From assembly GCF_013003965.1 (NCBI RefSeq), contig NZ_CP053069.1:1643419-1707418 (forward strand): DNA of 64,000 bases, read 5' to 3'. The notes beneath the pieces are model-generated. The model ran no database searches and was not told the DNA's origin. It was given only the letters and a program-made list of their open reading frames with translations. The stretch is from Usitatibacter rugosus. GTDB lineage: Bacteria; Pseudomonadota; Gammaproteobacteria; Burkholderiales; Usitatibacteraceae. Shown piece by piece: positions 9,451 through 17,685 of this stretch (the first letter of the stretch is position 1; each line of letters begins with the position of its first letter). The position numbers were made by a program, and so were the translations under genes.

Positions 9451-10427
9451 CAGAGGTTCTCCTGGGCAACCGCCGCGAGCGCGGCGATGAAGGCGGGCGT
9501 GTCGTTGGTGGTGGGAATGTAGTGGAAGTCCCGGCCGCCGGCGTGCAGGAATTCCTTCTTGCCCTCGATCGAGATCTCCTCGAGCGTCTCCAGGCAATCC
9601 GCCGCGAAACCGGGGCAGATCACGTCGACGCGCGTGGTCTTCGCACTTCCGAGGGCGCGCAGGGCATCGAATGTATACGGCTGCAGCCATTCGGCGCGAC
9701 CGAAGCGCGACTGGAACGTGACCTGTGTGCGCGCGTCGTTCCAGCCCAGCTCCGTCGCCACCAGCTCCGCGGTGCGACGGCATTGCACGGGGTAGGGATC
9801 GCCCCGGTCGGCCACCGCCTTGGGGATGCCGTGGAAGCTCATCACCAGCCGGTCGGGCCGCCCGTGCTTGAACCAGTAGTCGTTCACGTTCTTCGCGATC
9901 GCGTTGATGTAGGCCGGGTGCTCGTGGAACTCCTTCACGAACTGTACGGTGGGGGCCGGCTTCGCGTGCTTCAAGCCGGACTTCACCGCGTCGGCCACGC
10001 TGGCCGTGGTGCTCCCCGCGTACTGCGGATAGAGCGGCAGCACCGTGATCCGGTCGCAGCCCTTGGCGGCCAGCTCCGCGAGACCTTCGGCAACCGAGGG
10101 CTTGCCATAGCGCATCGCGTAGACCACGGGCGCCTGGACCTTGAGCTTCTCGCCCAGGTAGCCGCGCAGCAGCTGCGCCTGGCGCGACGTGTAAACGCGA
10201 AGGGGTGAGCCGTCGTTCATCCAGATGCTGGCGTATTTCTTCGCGGTCTTCGCGGGCCGGAAGGGCAGCACTAGCAGGTGGAGGATCGGCAGCCACACAG
10301 CGCGCGGGATCTCCACCACCCGGGGGTCGGAAAGGAATTCCCGCAGGTAGCGGCGTACAGCCGCGGGAGTCGGTTCGTCGGGCGTGCCCAGGTTTACCAG
10401 GAGCACGCCGTTGCGCGGGGAGGGCAC
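9450..10427 (-). CDS. hemH: Ferrochelatase
   Basis: Inserts ferrous iron into protoporphyrin IX, the last step of protohaem synthesis, at the membrane. The 325-residue protein has the family motifs VLLVNLGTPDEPT, LPLYPQYAGSTTASV, the active-site FHGIPKA (His metal acceptor) and CPGFAADCLETLEEI with the conserved Glu. It overlaps hrcA by one base upstream and the holin-like gene by one base downstream, so the three form one transcription unit behind hrcA. The neighbourhood hrcA-hemH-grpE is common in betaproteobacteria. Confidence 0.97.
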   Translation of the reverse strand: MPSPRNGVLLVNLGTPDEPTPAAVRRYLREFLSDPRVVEIPRAVWLPILHLLVLPFRPAKTAKKYASIWMNDGSPLRVYTSRQAQLLRGYLGEKLKVQAPVVYAMRYGKPSVAEGLAELAAKGCDRITVLPLYPQYAGSTTASVADAVKSGLKHAKPAPTVQFVKEFHEHPAYINAIAKNVNDYWFKHGRPDRLVMSFHGIPKAVADRGDPYPVQCRRTAELVATELGWNDARTQVTFQSRFGRAEWLQPYTFDALRALGSAKTTRVDVICPGFAADCLETLEEISIEGKKEFLHAGGRDFHYIPTTNDTPAFIAALAAVAQENL

Positions 10428-11437
10428 TAGCTTTGGGAGAGCGCGGAGGAAACCAGCTTGGCGGTCACGTCGACGATCGGGATCACCCGTTCGTACGCCA
10501 TGCGCGTGGGGCCGATCACGCCCACGGTGCCGACCACCTTGCCGTCCACCTCGTAGGGCGCGGTCACGATCGAGAACTCGTCCAGCGGCACCAATTGCGA
10601 CTCGCCGCCGATGAAGATCTTCACGCCGTCCGCCCCCTCGCTCTTCTCCAGAAGATCCAGGAGCTGCGTCTTGGTCTCGAAGAGGTCGAAGAGCCCGCGC
10701 AGCCGCTGGAGATCGGAGGAGATGTCGAGGAGGTTCCGCCCGCCGGAGATCACCATGTCCTCGCGGCCTTCCTTCAGCGCGTCGCTGCCCGCTTCCACGG
10801 CGGCCTGCATGAGGCCCTGGATGTCGCGGTGCAGGTCCACGAGCTCGCCACGGATGCGCCCGTGCAGCACGTCGATGTCGAGGCCGGCGTAGTGCTGGTT
10901 GATGTAGTTGGCGGCCTGCACCAGCTGCGAGGGCGAATACGTCCGGTCGGTGACGAGCACCCGGTTCTGCACCTCGCCGTCGGAGGCCACGATGATCAGC
11001 AGCACCCGGTTGTCGGAGAGGCGGAAGAACTCCACGTGGCGCAGCGCCGCGCCGCGGCGGCGCGGGGCGACCACGACGCCGGCAAAGTGGGTGAGGTCCG
11101 ACAGGAGCTGCGAGGCGGCCGTGACCACGCGGTGGGGATCGGCCGGCACCACGCGCTCGCTCAGTTGCTGGCGCTCGACCTCCTCGATGGGCTGCACGGT
11201 GAGCAGCGTGTCGACGAAGAAGCGGTAGCCCTTCGGCGTGGGCACGCGGCCGGCGGAGGTGTGGGGGCTGGCGACGAAGCCCATCTCCTCCAGGTCCGCC
11301 ATCACGTTGCGGATGGTCGCGGGCGAGAGCTCCATCGCCGAAAATTTCGACAGCGACCGGGATCCGACCGGCTGTCCCTCGGCGATATAGCGCTCGACCA
11401 GGATCTTGAGGAGGCTTTGCGCCCGATCGCTCAGCAT
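10427..11437 (-). CDS. hrcA: Heat-inducible transcription repressor HrcA
   Basis: Repressor of class I heat-shock genes that binds CIRCE operators. The 336-residue protein has an N-terminal winged helix ([19 protein letters not shown], then [19 protein letters not shown]) and a GAF-like and dimerisation region ending in [33 protein letters not shown], the family signature. It starts 33 bases from the divergent nadK gene. I found no CIRCE element in this window, so its targets (probably groESL) are elsewhere, while the local grpE promoter looks RpoH-dependent. Confidence 0.96.
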   Translation of the reverse strand: MLSDRAQSLLKILVERYIAEGQPVGSRSLSKFSAMELSPATIRNVMADLEEMGFVASPHTSAGRVPTPKGYRFFVDTLLTVQPIEEVERQQLSERVVPADPHRVVTAASQLLSDLTHFAGVVVAPRRRGAALRHVEFFRLSDNRVLLIIVASDGEVQNRVLVTDRTYSPSQLVQAANYINQHYAGLDIDVLHGRIRGELVDLHRDIQGLMQAAVEAGSDALKEGREDMVISGGRNLLDISSDLQRLRGLFDLFETKTQLLDLLEKSEGADGVKIFIGGESQLVPLDEFSIVTAPYEVDGKVVGTVGVIGPTRMAYERVIPIVDVTAKLVSSALSQS

Positions 11438-11470
11438 GGAAGCATTCTACAAAGAAACTCCCATGGTTTA

Positions 11471-12352
11471 ATGGCGCCCATGACCGCCGCCTTCAAGACC
11501 GTGGCCGTCGTCGGCAAGAGCGACGCGGCGAGCATCCCCGCCCTCGAGCTCCTGTCGGCTACGCTTCGTCGTCGCGGGGTTCGCATCCTCATGGATCCTC
11601 GCACGGCGGCGGGTGCGAAAACCAAGCCGGACGAGGTATTTCCGGCCGAACAGCTCCCGGACAAGGTCGATCTCGCCATCGTCGTCGGCGGGGACGGCAC
11701 GCTGATCGGCTGCGCGCGCCTCATGGCCCCGCACGGCATCCCGCTCGTGGGCGTGAACCTCGGGCGCCTGGGCTTCCTCACCGACATCCAGGCCGACCGC
11801 ATCGGCCCCTCCATCGATTCCATCTTCGACGGCGAGTATTCGCGCGAGAACCGCACGCTGCTCGAAGGCACGGTGACTCGCGGCGGCAAGAAGATCTCCA
11901 CCACCGTCGCCATGAACGACATCGTGGTCGGCCGCGGCTCGGCCGACAGCATGATCGAGTTCTCGGTGAACGTGGATGGAGAGTTCATCTATACGCTCCG
12001 CGGCGACGGCCTCATCGTCTCCACGCCCACGGGCTCCACGGCGTACGCGCTTTCCGCCGGCGGCCCCATCCTGCATCCGGCGCTCAATGCCGTGGCCCTC
12101 GTTCCCATCTCGCCGCACACGCTCTCCAACCGCCCGGTCGCCATCCGCGGCGACTCGCGCATCGAGATCATGCTGCTGCGGGGCGACGGAGCCAAAGCCA
12201 ACTTCGACGTGCAATCCCACGAGATCCTGCAGCAGGGCGACATCGTGTCCGTCGTCGCCGCGGCCAAGCCCGCGGTCCTGCTGCATCCGCCCAACTACCG
12301 CTACTTCTCGATGCTGCGCAACAAGCTGCACTGGAACGAGCGCAACACCTAG
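11471..12352 (+). CDS. nadK: NAD kinase
   Basis: Phosphorylates NAD+ to NADP+ in the cytoplasm. The 293-residue protein carries the nucleotide motif VVGGDGTLIG, NLGRLGFLTDI, and the NAD-binding and C-terminal signature GDGLIVSTPTGSTAYALSAGGPI. The ATG at 11471 is used here; ATG 11480 would give MTAAFKTV, equally consistent with the family, and neither has a strong Shine-Dalgarno. It is divergent from hrcA and followed by recN after eight bases, the classic nadK-recN pairing. Confidence 0.96.
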   Translation: MAPMTAAFKTVAVVGKSDAASIPALELLSATLRRRGVRILMDPRTAAGAKTKPDEVFPAEQLPDKVDLAIVVGGDGTLIGCARLMAPHGIPLVGVNLGRLGFLTDIQADRIGPSIDSIFDGEYSRENRTLLEGTVTRGGKKISTTVAMNDIVVGRGSADSMIEFSVNVDGEFIYTLRGDGLIVSTPTGSTAYALSAGGPILHPALNAVALVPISPHTLSNRPVAIRGDSRIEIMLLRGDGAKANFDVQSHEILQQGDIVSVVAAAKPAVLLHPPNYRYFSMLRNKLHWNERNT

Positions 12353-12360
12353 GTCCGTCC

Positions 12361-14076
12361 GTGCTTCGCGTCCTCTCCATCCGCGACTACGTCATCGTGG
12401 ACCGGCTCGAGATCGAGCTGGGCCCCGGCTTCACCACGCTCACCGGCGAGACCGGCGCGGGCAAGTCGATCCTCATCGATGCGCTGGCGCTGGCGTTGGG
12501 CGGCCGCGCCGAAGCGGGCGTCGTCCGCACCGGCGCCGAACGCGCCGAGGTCTCCGCGGAGTTCGACCTTGCCGCCGCTCCGCCCGCGCGCGAGTGGCTC
12601 GCGGCCAACGATCTCGATGAGGGCGAAGGCACCTGCCTGCTGCGCAGGACGGTCGATCTCTCCGGCCGCTCGCGCGCCTTCGTGAACGGCCGTCCCGCCA
12701 CCGTCGCGCAGCTTCGCGAGCTGGGCGAATACCTCCTCGACATCCACGGCCAGCACGAGCACCAGCTCCTGCTCAAGCGCGACCAGCAGCGCGCGTTGGT
12801 CGATGCGTTTGGCGGCAGCGAGGCCCTCGCGAAGGATGTGGCCAGGCGCTACGGCGACTGGAAGCGCCTCGCCGACCAACGCATCGCCCGGGAACGGGCG
12901 CAGGAGACCTCGGCCCGCGAGCGCGAGATGCTGGCCCACGAGATCGGCGAGCTCGAAGGCCTGTCGTTCGATCCCGTGGCCTTCGCCGAGGAAGAGGCTT
13001 CACACCGCCGCCTCGCGCACGGCCAGGAGCTCATCGATACGGTCGCGGCCTGCGTCGAAGCGGTGGACGAATCCGAGGGCGCGGCGACCACCACGCTCTC
13101 GCACGCCGTCACGCAGCTGGAAGAGGCCGCGCGCCTCGATCCCCAGTTGGAGGACGCGCTTCGCGACCTGCAGGCGGCGAGCGTCCACGCCACGGAGGCC
13201 GCGCACCAGCTGCGTCGCTACCTGCAGAAGCTCGAGGTCGATCCGGCGCGCCTCGCGCAGCTCGACCGTCGCCTGCGAGATGTACACGACATGGCGCGCA
13301 AGTACCGCGTCGAGCCCGCGCGCATCCCGGATGCGCTCGCGGATCGGCGCACGCGTTTGGCGGAGCTGGGCGGCAGCGAAAGCCTGGAGAAGCTGCGCGA
13401 GCAGGAAGCCGCCGCGGAGGCCACGTATCGCGAAGCCGCGACGTCGCTCTCGAAGGCGCGGAAAGAGGCGGCCCGCAAGCTCGGTGGCGACGTCACGAAA
13501 TCCATGCAGCGCCTCTCGATGGACGGCGGCCGCCTCGCCGTGGCGATCGAGACGCTCGAGGAGCCGTCGGCCGGCGGGCTGGAGTCGATCGAGCTGCAGG
13601 TCTCCGGCCACGCGGGCCAGCCGTTGGCGCCGCTCTCGAAAGCGGCCTCCGGCGGCGAGCTCTCGCGCCTGTCGCTGGCGATCCAGGTGCTGCTCTCCGG
13701 ACGCGCCTCCGTTCCCACGCTCGTCTTCGATGAAGTCGATTCCGGCATCGGCGGCGGTGTCGCGCAGATCGTCGGCGAGCTGCTGCAGGCACTCTCCTCG
13801 CATCACCAGGTGCTGTGCGTCACGCACCTGGCCCAGGTCGCCTCGCATGCGCGCTCGCAGCTGCGTGTGTCGAAGCGCCCGGGTCCCCGCGGCACGGTCG
13901 CGGCGGTCGAAGCGCTCGATGCGGAATCGCGCGTCGACGAGATCGCGCGCATGCTGGGCGGGCTCACCCTCACCGAGGCCACGCGGCGGCACGCGGCTGA
14001 AATGTTGCAAAACGCGCGCGCTACGGGTACACCAGCGGCGAAGGGCAAGGGCAAGGCGCTGTCGCGGCCCTCGTAG
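12361..14076 (+). CDS. recN: DNA repair protein RecN
   Basis: SMC-like ATPase that acts early in double-strand break repair by holding DNA ends. The 571-residue protein has an N-terminal Walker A (LTGETGAGKSILIDA), a central coiled-coil region rich in Glu/Arg/Ala (about 160-380), the ABC signature ASGGELSRLSLAIQVLLS and Walker B LVFDEVDSGIGGGVAQIVG. The start is GTG directly after nadK. In many bacteria recN is LexA-controlled; I did not see a clear LexA box in the short gap, so it is probably co-transcribed with nadK. Confidence 0.97.
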   Translation: MLRVLSIRDYVIVDRLEIELGPGFTTLTGETGAGKSILIDALALALGGRAEAGVVRTGAERAEVSAEFDLAAAPPAREWLAANDLDEGEGTCLLRRTVDLSGRSRAFVNGRPATVAQLRELGEYLLDIHGQHEHQLLLKRDQQRALVDAFGGSEALAKDVARRYGDWKRLADQRIARERAQETSAREREMLAHEIGELEGLSFDPVAFAEEEASHRRLAHGQELIDTVAACVEAVDESEGAATTTLSHAVTQLEEAARLDPQLEDALRDLQAASVHATEAAHQLRRYLQKLEVDPARLAQLDRRLRDVHDMARKYRVEPARIPDALADRRTRLAELGGSESLEKLREQEAAAEATYREAATSLSKARKEAARKLGGDVTKSMQRLSMDGGRLAVAIETLEEPSAGGLESIELQVSGHAGQPLAPLSKAASGGELSRLSLAIQVLLSGRASVPTLVFDEVDSGIGGGVAQIVGELLQALSSHHQVLCVTHLAQVASHARSQLRVSKRPGPRGTVAAVEALDAESRVDEIARMLGGLTLTEATRRHAAEMLQNARATGTPAAKGKGKALSRPS

Positions 14077-14098
14077 ACAACGCCCACCCGGGAGATCC

Positions 14099-15331
14099 AT
14101 GGAGGCGATTCCCAAGGCAGGACTGGTGCTCGCAGGCGGCGGAGCGCGCGCGGCCTATCAAGTCGGCGTGGTCCAGGCGCTGAGGGAGATGCTGCCCGAC
14201 GCGAAGCAGAACCCGTTTCCGATCATCGCCGGCACGTCCGCGGGCGCCATCAACGCGACCGCGCTCGCCAGCCACGCGGACAATTTCGGCGAGGGCGTGG
14301 ATCGCCTTCTCGAAGTGTGGCGGCATTTCGAGCCGCGCCACGTCTATCGCTCGGATCTGGTGGGCGTCATCGCCAACAGCGCGCGCTGGTTCATGGGCAT
14401 GTTCTTCGGCAACGTCGTGAAGAACGAGCCCATCTCGCTGCTGGACAACCGGCCGCTCCAGGCCCTCCTCGAGCGACGCGTCCTCTTCGACCGCATCCAG
14501 CCCAATATCGACGCCGGCTTCCTCGATGCGCTCGCCATCACCTGCTCGGGCTACACATCGGGGCAGAGCTGCAGCTTCTTCCAGGGCAAGGCCGAGCTGG
14601 AGGGCTGGAAGCGCTCGCAGCGCGTCGGCATCCAGGCCAAGATCGGCGTCGAGCACCTGATGGCCTCGGCCGCCATCCCGTTCCTCTTCCCCGCGCACAA
14701 GCTCAATCGCGAGTACTTCGGCGACGGCTCCATGCGCCAGATCGCTCCCGTGAGCCCGGCGCTGCACCTCGGCGCCGACCGCGTGATCGTCGTCGGCACC
14801 GCACGGCTGCGCACGGATTCGCCCGAGCGCACGCGCGGCGAGATCTACCCCAGCGTCGCGCAGGTGGCCGGCCACGTGATGAACTCCATCTTCCTCGACA
14901 GCCTCGCCGTCGACATCGAGCGCCTGGAGCGCATCAACCGCACCATCAGCGTGACGCCCCAGGACGCGCTGCGAAAGATGGGTCTCACGCTGCATCACGT
15001 CGACGTGCTCGTGCTGACGCCCTCCGAGCCCCTCGACCAGATCGCGATCAAGCACGTGCGCCACCTGCCGTATCCGATCCGCATGCTGCTGCGCTCGATC
15101 GGCGCGATGCGCCGCGGCGGGGCCAACCTCGCGAGCTACCTGCTCTTCGAGCAAGGCTACTGCCGCGAGCTGATCCAGCTCGGCTACAACGACACGATGA
15201 AGCGGCGCGAGGAGGTCGAAGCCTTCCTCGTCGGTTCGATGTGTCCCATTCCCGGCGCGTTCAACCGCACCGTGAAGTTCCTCACGCCACTTACTGCAGA
15301 GCACGCAAGAACACCGAGCGGCACGCCATAG
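14099..15331 (+). CDS. Patatin-like phospholipase
   Basis: A 410-residue patatin-family lipid acyl hydrolase using a Ser-Asp dyad. The oxyanion loop GGGARAAYQVG lies at 13-22, the nucleophile elbow GTSAG at 45-49 (Ser47) and the catalytic Asp in FGDGS near 206, where the family more often has DG[AG]. The N-terminus has no signal peptide, so it is probably cytoplasmic or membrane-peripheral. A clean Shine-Dalgarno (GGAGAT) precedes the ATG. A C-terminal region of about 150 residues follows the catalytic core, as in larger bacterial patatins. The substrate is unknown. Confidence 0.88.
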   Translation: MEAIPKAGLVLAGGGARAAYQVGVVQALREMLPDAKQNPFPIIAGTSAGAINATALASHADNFGEGVDRLLEVWRHFEPRHVYRSDLVGVIANSARWFMGMFFGNVVKNEPISLLDNRPLQALLERRVLFDRIQPNIDAGFLDALAITCSGYTSGQSCSFFQGKAELEGWKRSQRVGIQAKIGVEHLMASAAIPFLFPAHKLNREYFGDGSMRQIAPVSPALHLGADRVIVVGTARLRTDSPERTRGEIYPSVAQVAGHVMNSIFLDSLAVDIERLERINRTISVTPQDALRKMGLTLHHVDVLVLTPSEPLDQIAIKHVRHLPYPIRMLLRSIGAMRRGGANLASYLLFEQGYCRELIQLGYNDTMKRREEVEAFLVGSMCPIPGAFNRTVKFLTPLTAEHARTPSGTP

Positions 15332-15353
15332 CGCGAAGGAACGGGCGCCGCTT

Positions 15354-15521
15354 GGAACCGCCGATCCCCGCCGATGGAAGCCCGCCGATATCCGCCGATA
15401 ATTCTTCAGAGGGAGACGCGTCATGACTAGCAGCTCCAGGAATTCCACCCTGTCCACGATTCGCCCCCTTCTTTCATCGGCGGGTATCGGCGTGCTTCTA
15501 TTGGCGGGGATCGGCGGTTTC
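15354..15521. repeat. Long inverted repeat spanning the cupin gene start
   Basis: The arms 15354-15401 and 15474-15521 pair at 42 of 48 positions, and both contain spaced CGCCGAT units. The 72-base loop holds the Shine-Dalgarno (GAGGGAGA) and ATG of the cupin gene, and the right arm lies inside its signal-peptide coding sequence. Folded in RNA, the stem would enclose the translation start. It is a different sequence from the 3783 and 20300 elements, though the 3783 element also contains GCCGAT. Confidence 0.75.
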
Positions 15522-15878
15522 ACGGGTGCCCTGCAAATCGCGCACGCGCAGTCGCCAGCCCCTGCGATCAAGCGAACCATCCTGCAGAAGACGGACGTCG
15601 GCGGGAACCAGGAAACCATCCTCGGCATGGCGGAGATCGCCCCGGGCGGCAGCACGGGCAAGCACAGCCACCCCGGCATCGAGACCGGCTACGTGCTGGA
15701 AGGCACAGCGACCCTCGAGATCGAGGGCATGCCGCCCATCGCGATGAACGCGGGCACGAGCTACCTGATTCCGGCGGGCAAGGTGCACGACGCGAAGAAC
15801 ACCGGCAGCGTCCCGGTGAAGGTGCTCGCGACCTACGTGGTGGAGAAGGGCAAGCCGCTCGCGACGGCCGCTCCGTAG
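15423..15878 (+). CDS. Exported cupin-domain protein
   Basis: A 151-residue exported single-domain cupin. The signal peptide covers about residues 1-43 (hydrophobic core SSAGIGVLLLAGIGG, cleavage after HAQS or AHA), followed by one cupin barrel with GKHSHPGIETGYVLEG (metal-binding His/Glu) and GTSYLIPAGKVHDAKN. Such proteins commonly bind a divalent metal; the reaction is unknown. The hydrophobic core of the signal peptide is encoded by the right arm of a long inverted repeat, so the export signal may have been acquired or reshaped by that element. Confidence 0.85.
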   Translation: MTSSSRNSTLSTIRPLLSSAGIGVLLLAGIGGFTGALQIAHAQSPAPAIKRTILQKTDVGGNQETILGMAEIAPGGSTGKHSHPGIETGYVLEGTATLEIEGMPPIAMNAGTSYLIPAGKVHDAKNTGSVPVKVLATYVVEKGKPLATAAP

Positions 15879-15897
15879 CCCCGCGCGGCGGTTCGAG

Positions 15898-16581
15898 CTA
15901 CGCGCGGAGGATGCGGCTCGTGAAGCGGGCCGCGAGCCACTGCGCGATCGCCTCGACTTCCTCGCCGCAGACGGAGTGGGGCATCGGGTAGTCGTGCCAC
16001 TCGACCGCGTACCCACGAGCTTCGAGTTTGCGGCGTGACGCATCGGCGAGGGCGAACGGGACGATCGCATCCTGCGTGCCATGCGCCATGAAGATCGGCG
16101 TGCGCTTGTTGGCGGCGCTGCCTTCGCGCTCGAGGGAGTCTTCGAGCGTGAGGTAGGTGGAAAGCGCGATGATGCCGCCCAGCGTCTGCGGATACCGAAG
16201 CCCGGATTGCAGCGCGATGGCGCCGCCCTGCGAGAAACCCGCGAGGATGATCTTGTCGGCGGCGATGCCGCGCTGGATCTCGCGCTCGATGAGATCGCCG
16301 ATCGAAGCCTGCGACTCGCGGATGCCGGCCTCGTCGGGCTTGCGCGCGAGGTCCTGCATCGAGATGTCGTACCACGCGCGCATCACGTAGCCGTTGTTGA
16401 TCGTGACGGGGCGGGTGGGCGCGTGCGGGAAGACGAAGCGCAGATCCAGCCCCTCGGGCAGCGGCAGCTCTTTCACGAGGGGCACGAAGTCCCAGCCGTC
16501 CGCGCCGAGGCCGTGCAGCCAGATCACGGAGCCCTTCGGTTCGGTACCGGTGACGACTTCGACCTGGGCGAGCGGCATCAT
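15898..16581 (-). CDS. Carboxylesterase / phospholipase family alpha/beta hydrolase
   Basis: Cytosolic carboxylesterase of the acyl-protein thioesterase/Pseudomonas EST family, 227 residues. Oxyanion motif is LHGLGADGWDF, the nucleophile is GFSQGG (Ser117), the acid Asp171 (GTQDAIVP) and the base His202 (MPHSVCGEE). All are at family spacing. Its ATG overlaps the mogA stop (ATGA), giving the unit darP-mogA-esterase. The natural substrate is not evident; family members hydrolyse short acyl esters or lysophospholipids. Confidence 0.9.
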   Translation of the reverse strand: MMPLAQVEVVTGTEPKGSVIWLHGLGADGWDFVPLVKELPLPEGLDLRFVFPHAPTRPVTINNGYVMRAWYDISMQDLARKPDEAGIRESQASIGDLIEREIQRGIAADKIILAGFSQGGAIALQSGLRYPQTLGGIIALSTYLTLEDSLEREGSAANKRTPIFMAHGTQDAIVPFALADASRRKLEARGYAVEWHDYPMPHSVCGEEVEAIAQWLAARFTSRILRA

Positions 16582-17183
16582 GCGGAAGCTTTCGGGGGGC
16601 GTTGCGCGGACTTCGGGCGGAAGGCCTTCACGACCTCGGGCCGCGTCTCGAGGTAGGGGCCGCCGATCAAGTCGATGCAATACGGCACGGCGGCGAAGAT
16701 GCCCGCGACGATCGGCTTGCCGTCGGCATCCTTCAGGCCCTCGAGCGTCTCGCGGATCGATTTCGGTTGTCCCGGGAGATTCAGGATCAGCGCCGTCTTG
16801 CGGATCACCGCGACCTGGCGCGAGAGGATCGCGGTGGGCACGAACTCGAGGCTGATCCTTCGCATCTGTTCGCCAAAGCCGGGCATCTCGCGATCGCCGA
16901 CCGCGAGCGTGGCCTCGGGCGTCACGTCGCGGGCCGCGGGGCCGGTGCCGCCCGTGGTGATGACGAGGTGGCAATGCACGTCGTCCACGAGGCCCTTCAG
17001 CGTGGCTTCGATCACGTCGCGCTCGTCGGGGATGAGGCGGGGCTCGAACTCGAGGGGATTGAACAGCGCCGAGGTGAGCCACTGCTCGAGCGCGGGGATG
17101 CCCTCGTCCTTGTAGACGCCCTGGGAGGCCCGGTCGCTCGTGGACACCAGGCCCACGCGCACGCGGTCGTGCCCTGCGCTCAC
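16578..17183 (-). CDS. mogA: Molybdopterin adenylyltransferase
   Basis: Activates molybdopterin by adenylation during molybdenum cofactor synthesis. The 201-residue protein has the MoCF motif HLVITTGGTGPAARDVTPEAT and the C-terminal ILNLPGQPKSIRE with GIFAAVPYCIDLIGG. The start is GTG 17183, overlapping the darP stop (GTGA). Its product could serve the molybdopterin oxidoreductase at the far right of the window, though the two are 46 kb apart. The start could instead be one of two later GTG codons. Confidence 0.93.
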   Translation of the reverse strand: MSAGHDRVRVGLVSTSDRASQGVYKDEGIPALEQWLTSALFNPLEFEPRLIPDERDVIEATLKGLVDDVHCHLVITTGGTGPAARDVTPEATLAVGDREMPGFGEQMRRISLEFVPTAILSRQVAVIRKTALILNLPGQPKSIRETLEGLKDADGKPIVAGIFAAVPYCIDLIGGPYLETRPEVVKAFRPKSAQRPPKASA

Positions 17184-17674
17184 GCCTGGGCCTTGCGCAC
17201 GGCGTCGTTGATGGCGTGGAAGAGCTCGCGGTAGTGCTTCGGCGCGCGTTCGGCGGCACGCTCGGCCTTCGCTTTTTCCACAAGGATCGCGATCGCCTTC
17301 GCGTCGGCGGAGGGGAACTCCGCCACGAAGGTGGCGATCAGACTGGGGTCGGCGAGGATCTCGGTGCGCCACTTCTCGGCGCGGTGGAAGAGCGCGGTGT
17401 CGCGGCTGGTAGGCGCGTTCAGCGCCGCAAGCTGTGCGGCGATGGGTGCGACGTCCATGTCGCGCATGATCTTGCCGATCCACTGCGACTGGCGGCGGAT
17501 GGCCTCGTGCGTGGTGTGGCGCTTCGCTTCGAGGATCGCGTCGAGCAGCAGCTCCGGCAGGTTGAACCGCGCGAGCTGCTCGGGCGAGAGCTTCGTGAGG
17601 GCGACACCGAGCGACTGCACGTCGTGCATCTGCTTCTTGCGCTGGGTCTTGCTGATAAACTCGCCGTCTTCCAT
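17180..17674 (-). CDS. darP: Ribosome maturation factor DarP (YjgA, DUF615)
   Basis: A 164-residue YjgA/DarP-family protein, known in Escherichia coli to associate with late 50S assembly intermediates and help shape the peptidyl transferase centre. The family signature ISKTQRKKQMHDVQSLGVAL is at the N-terminus, followed by LLDAILEAKRHTTHEAIRRQSQWIGKIMR. It is divergent from pmbA with only 11 bases between start codons, an arrangement common in betaproteobacteria. It heads a coupled unit with mogA and the esterase. Confidence 0.94.
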   Translation of the reverse strand: MEDGEFISKTQRKKQMHDVQSLGVALTKLSPEQLARFNLPELLLDAILEAKRHTTHEAIRRQSQWIGKIMRDMDVAPIAAQLAALNAPTSRDTALFHRAEKWRTEILADPSLIATFVAEFPSADAKAIAILVEKAKAERAAERAPKHYRELFHAINDAVRKAQA

Positions 17675-17685
17675 TGGTGCCGATT

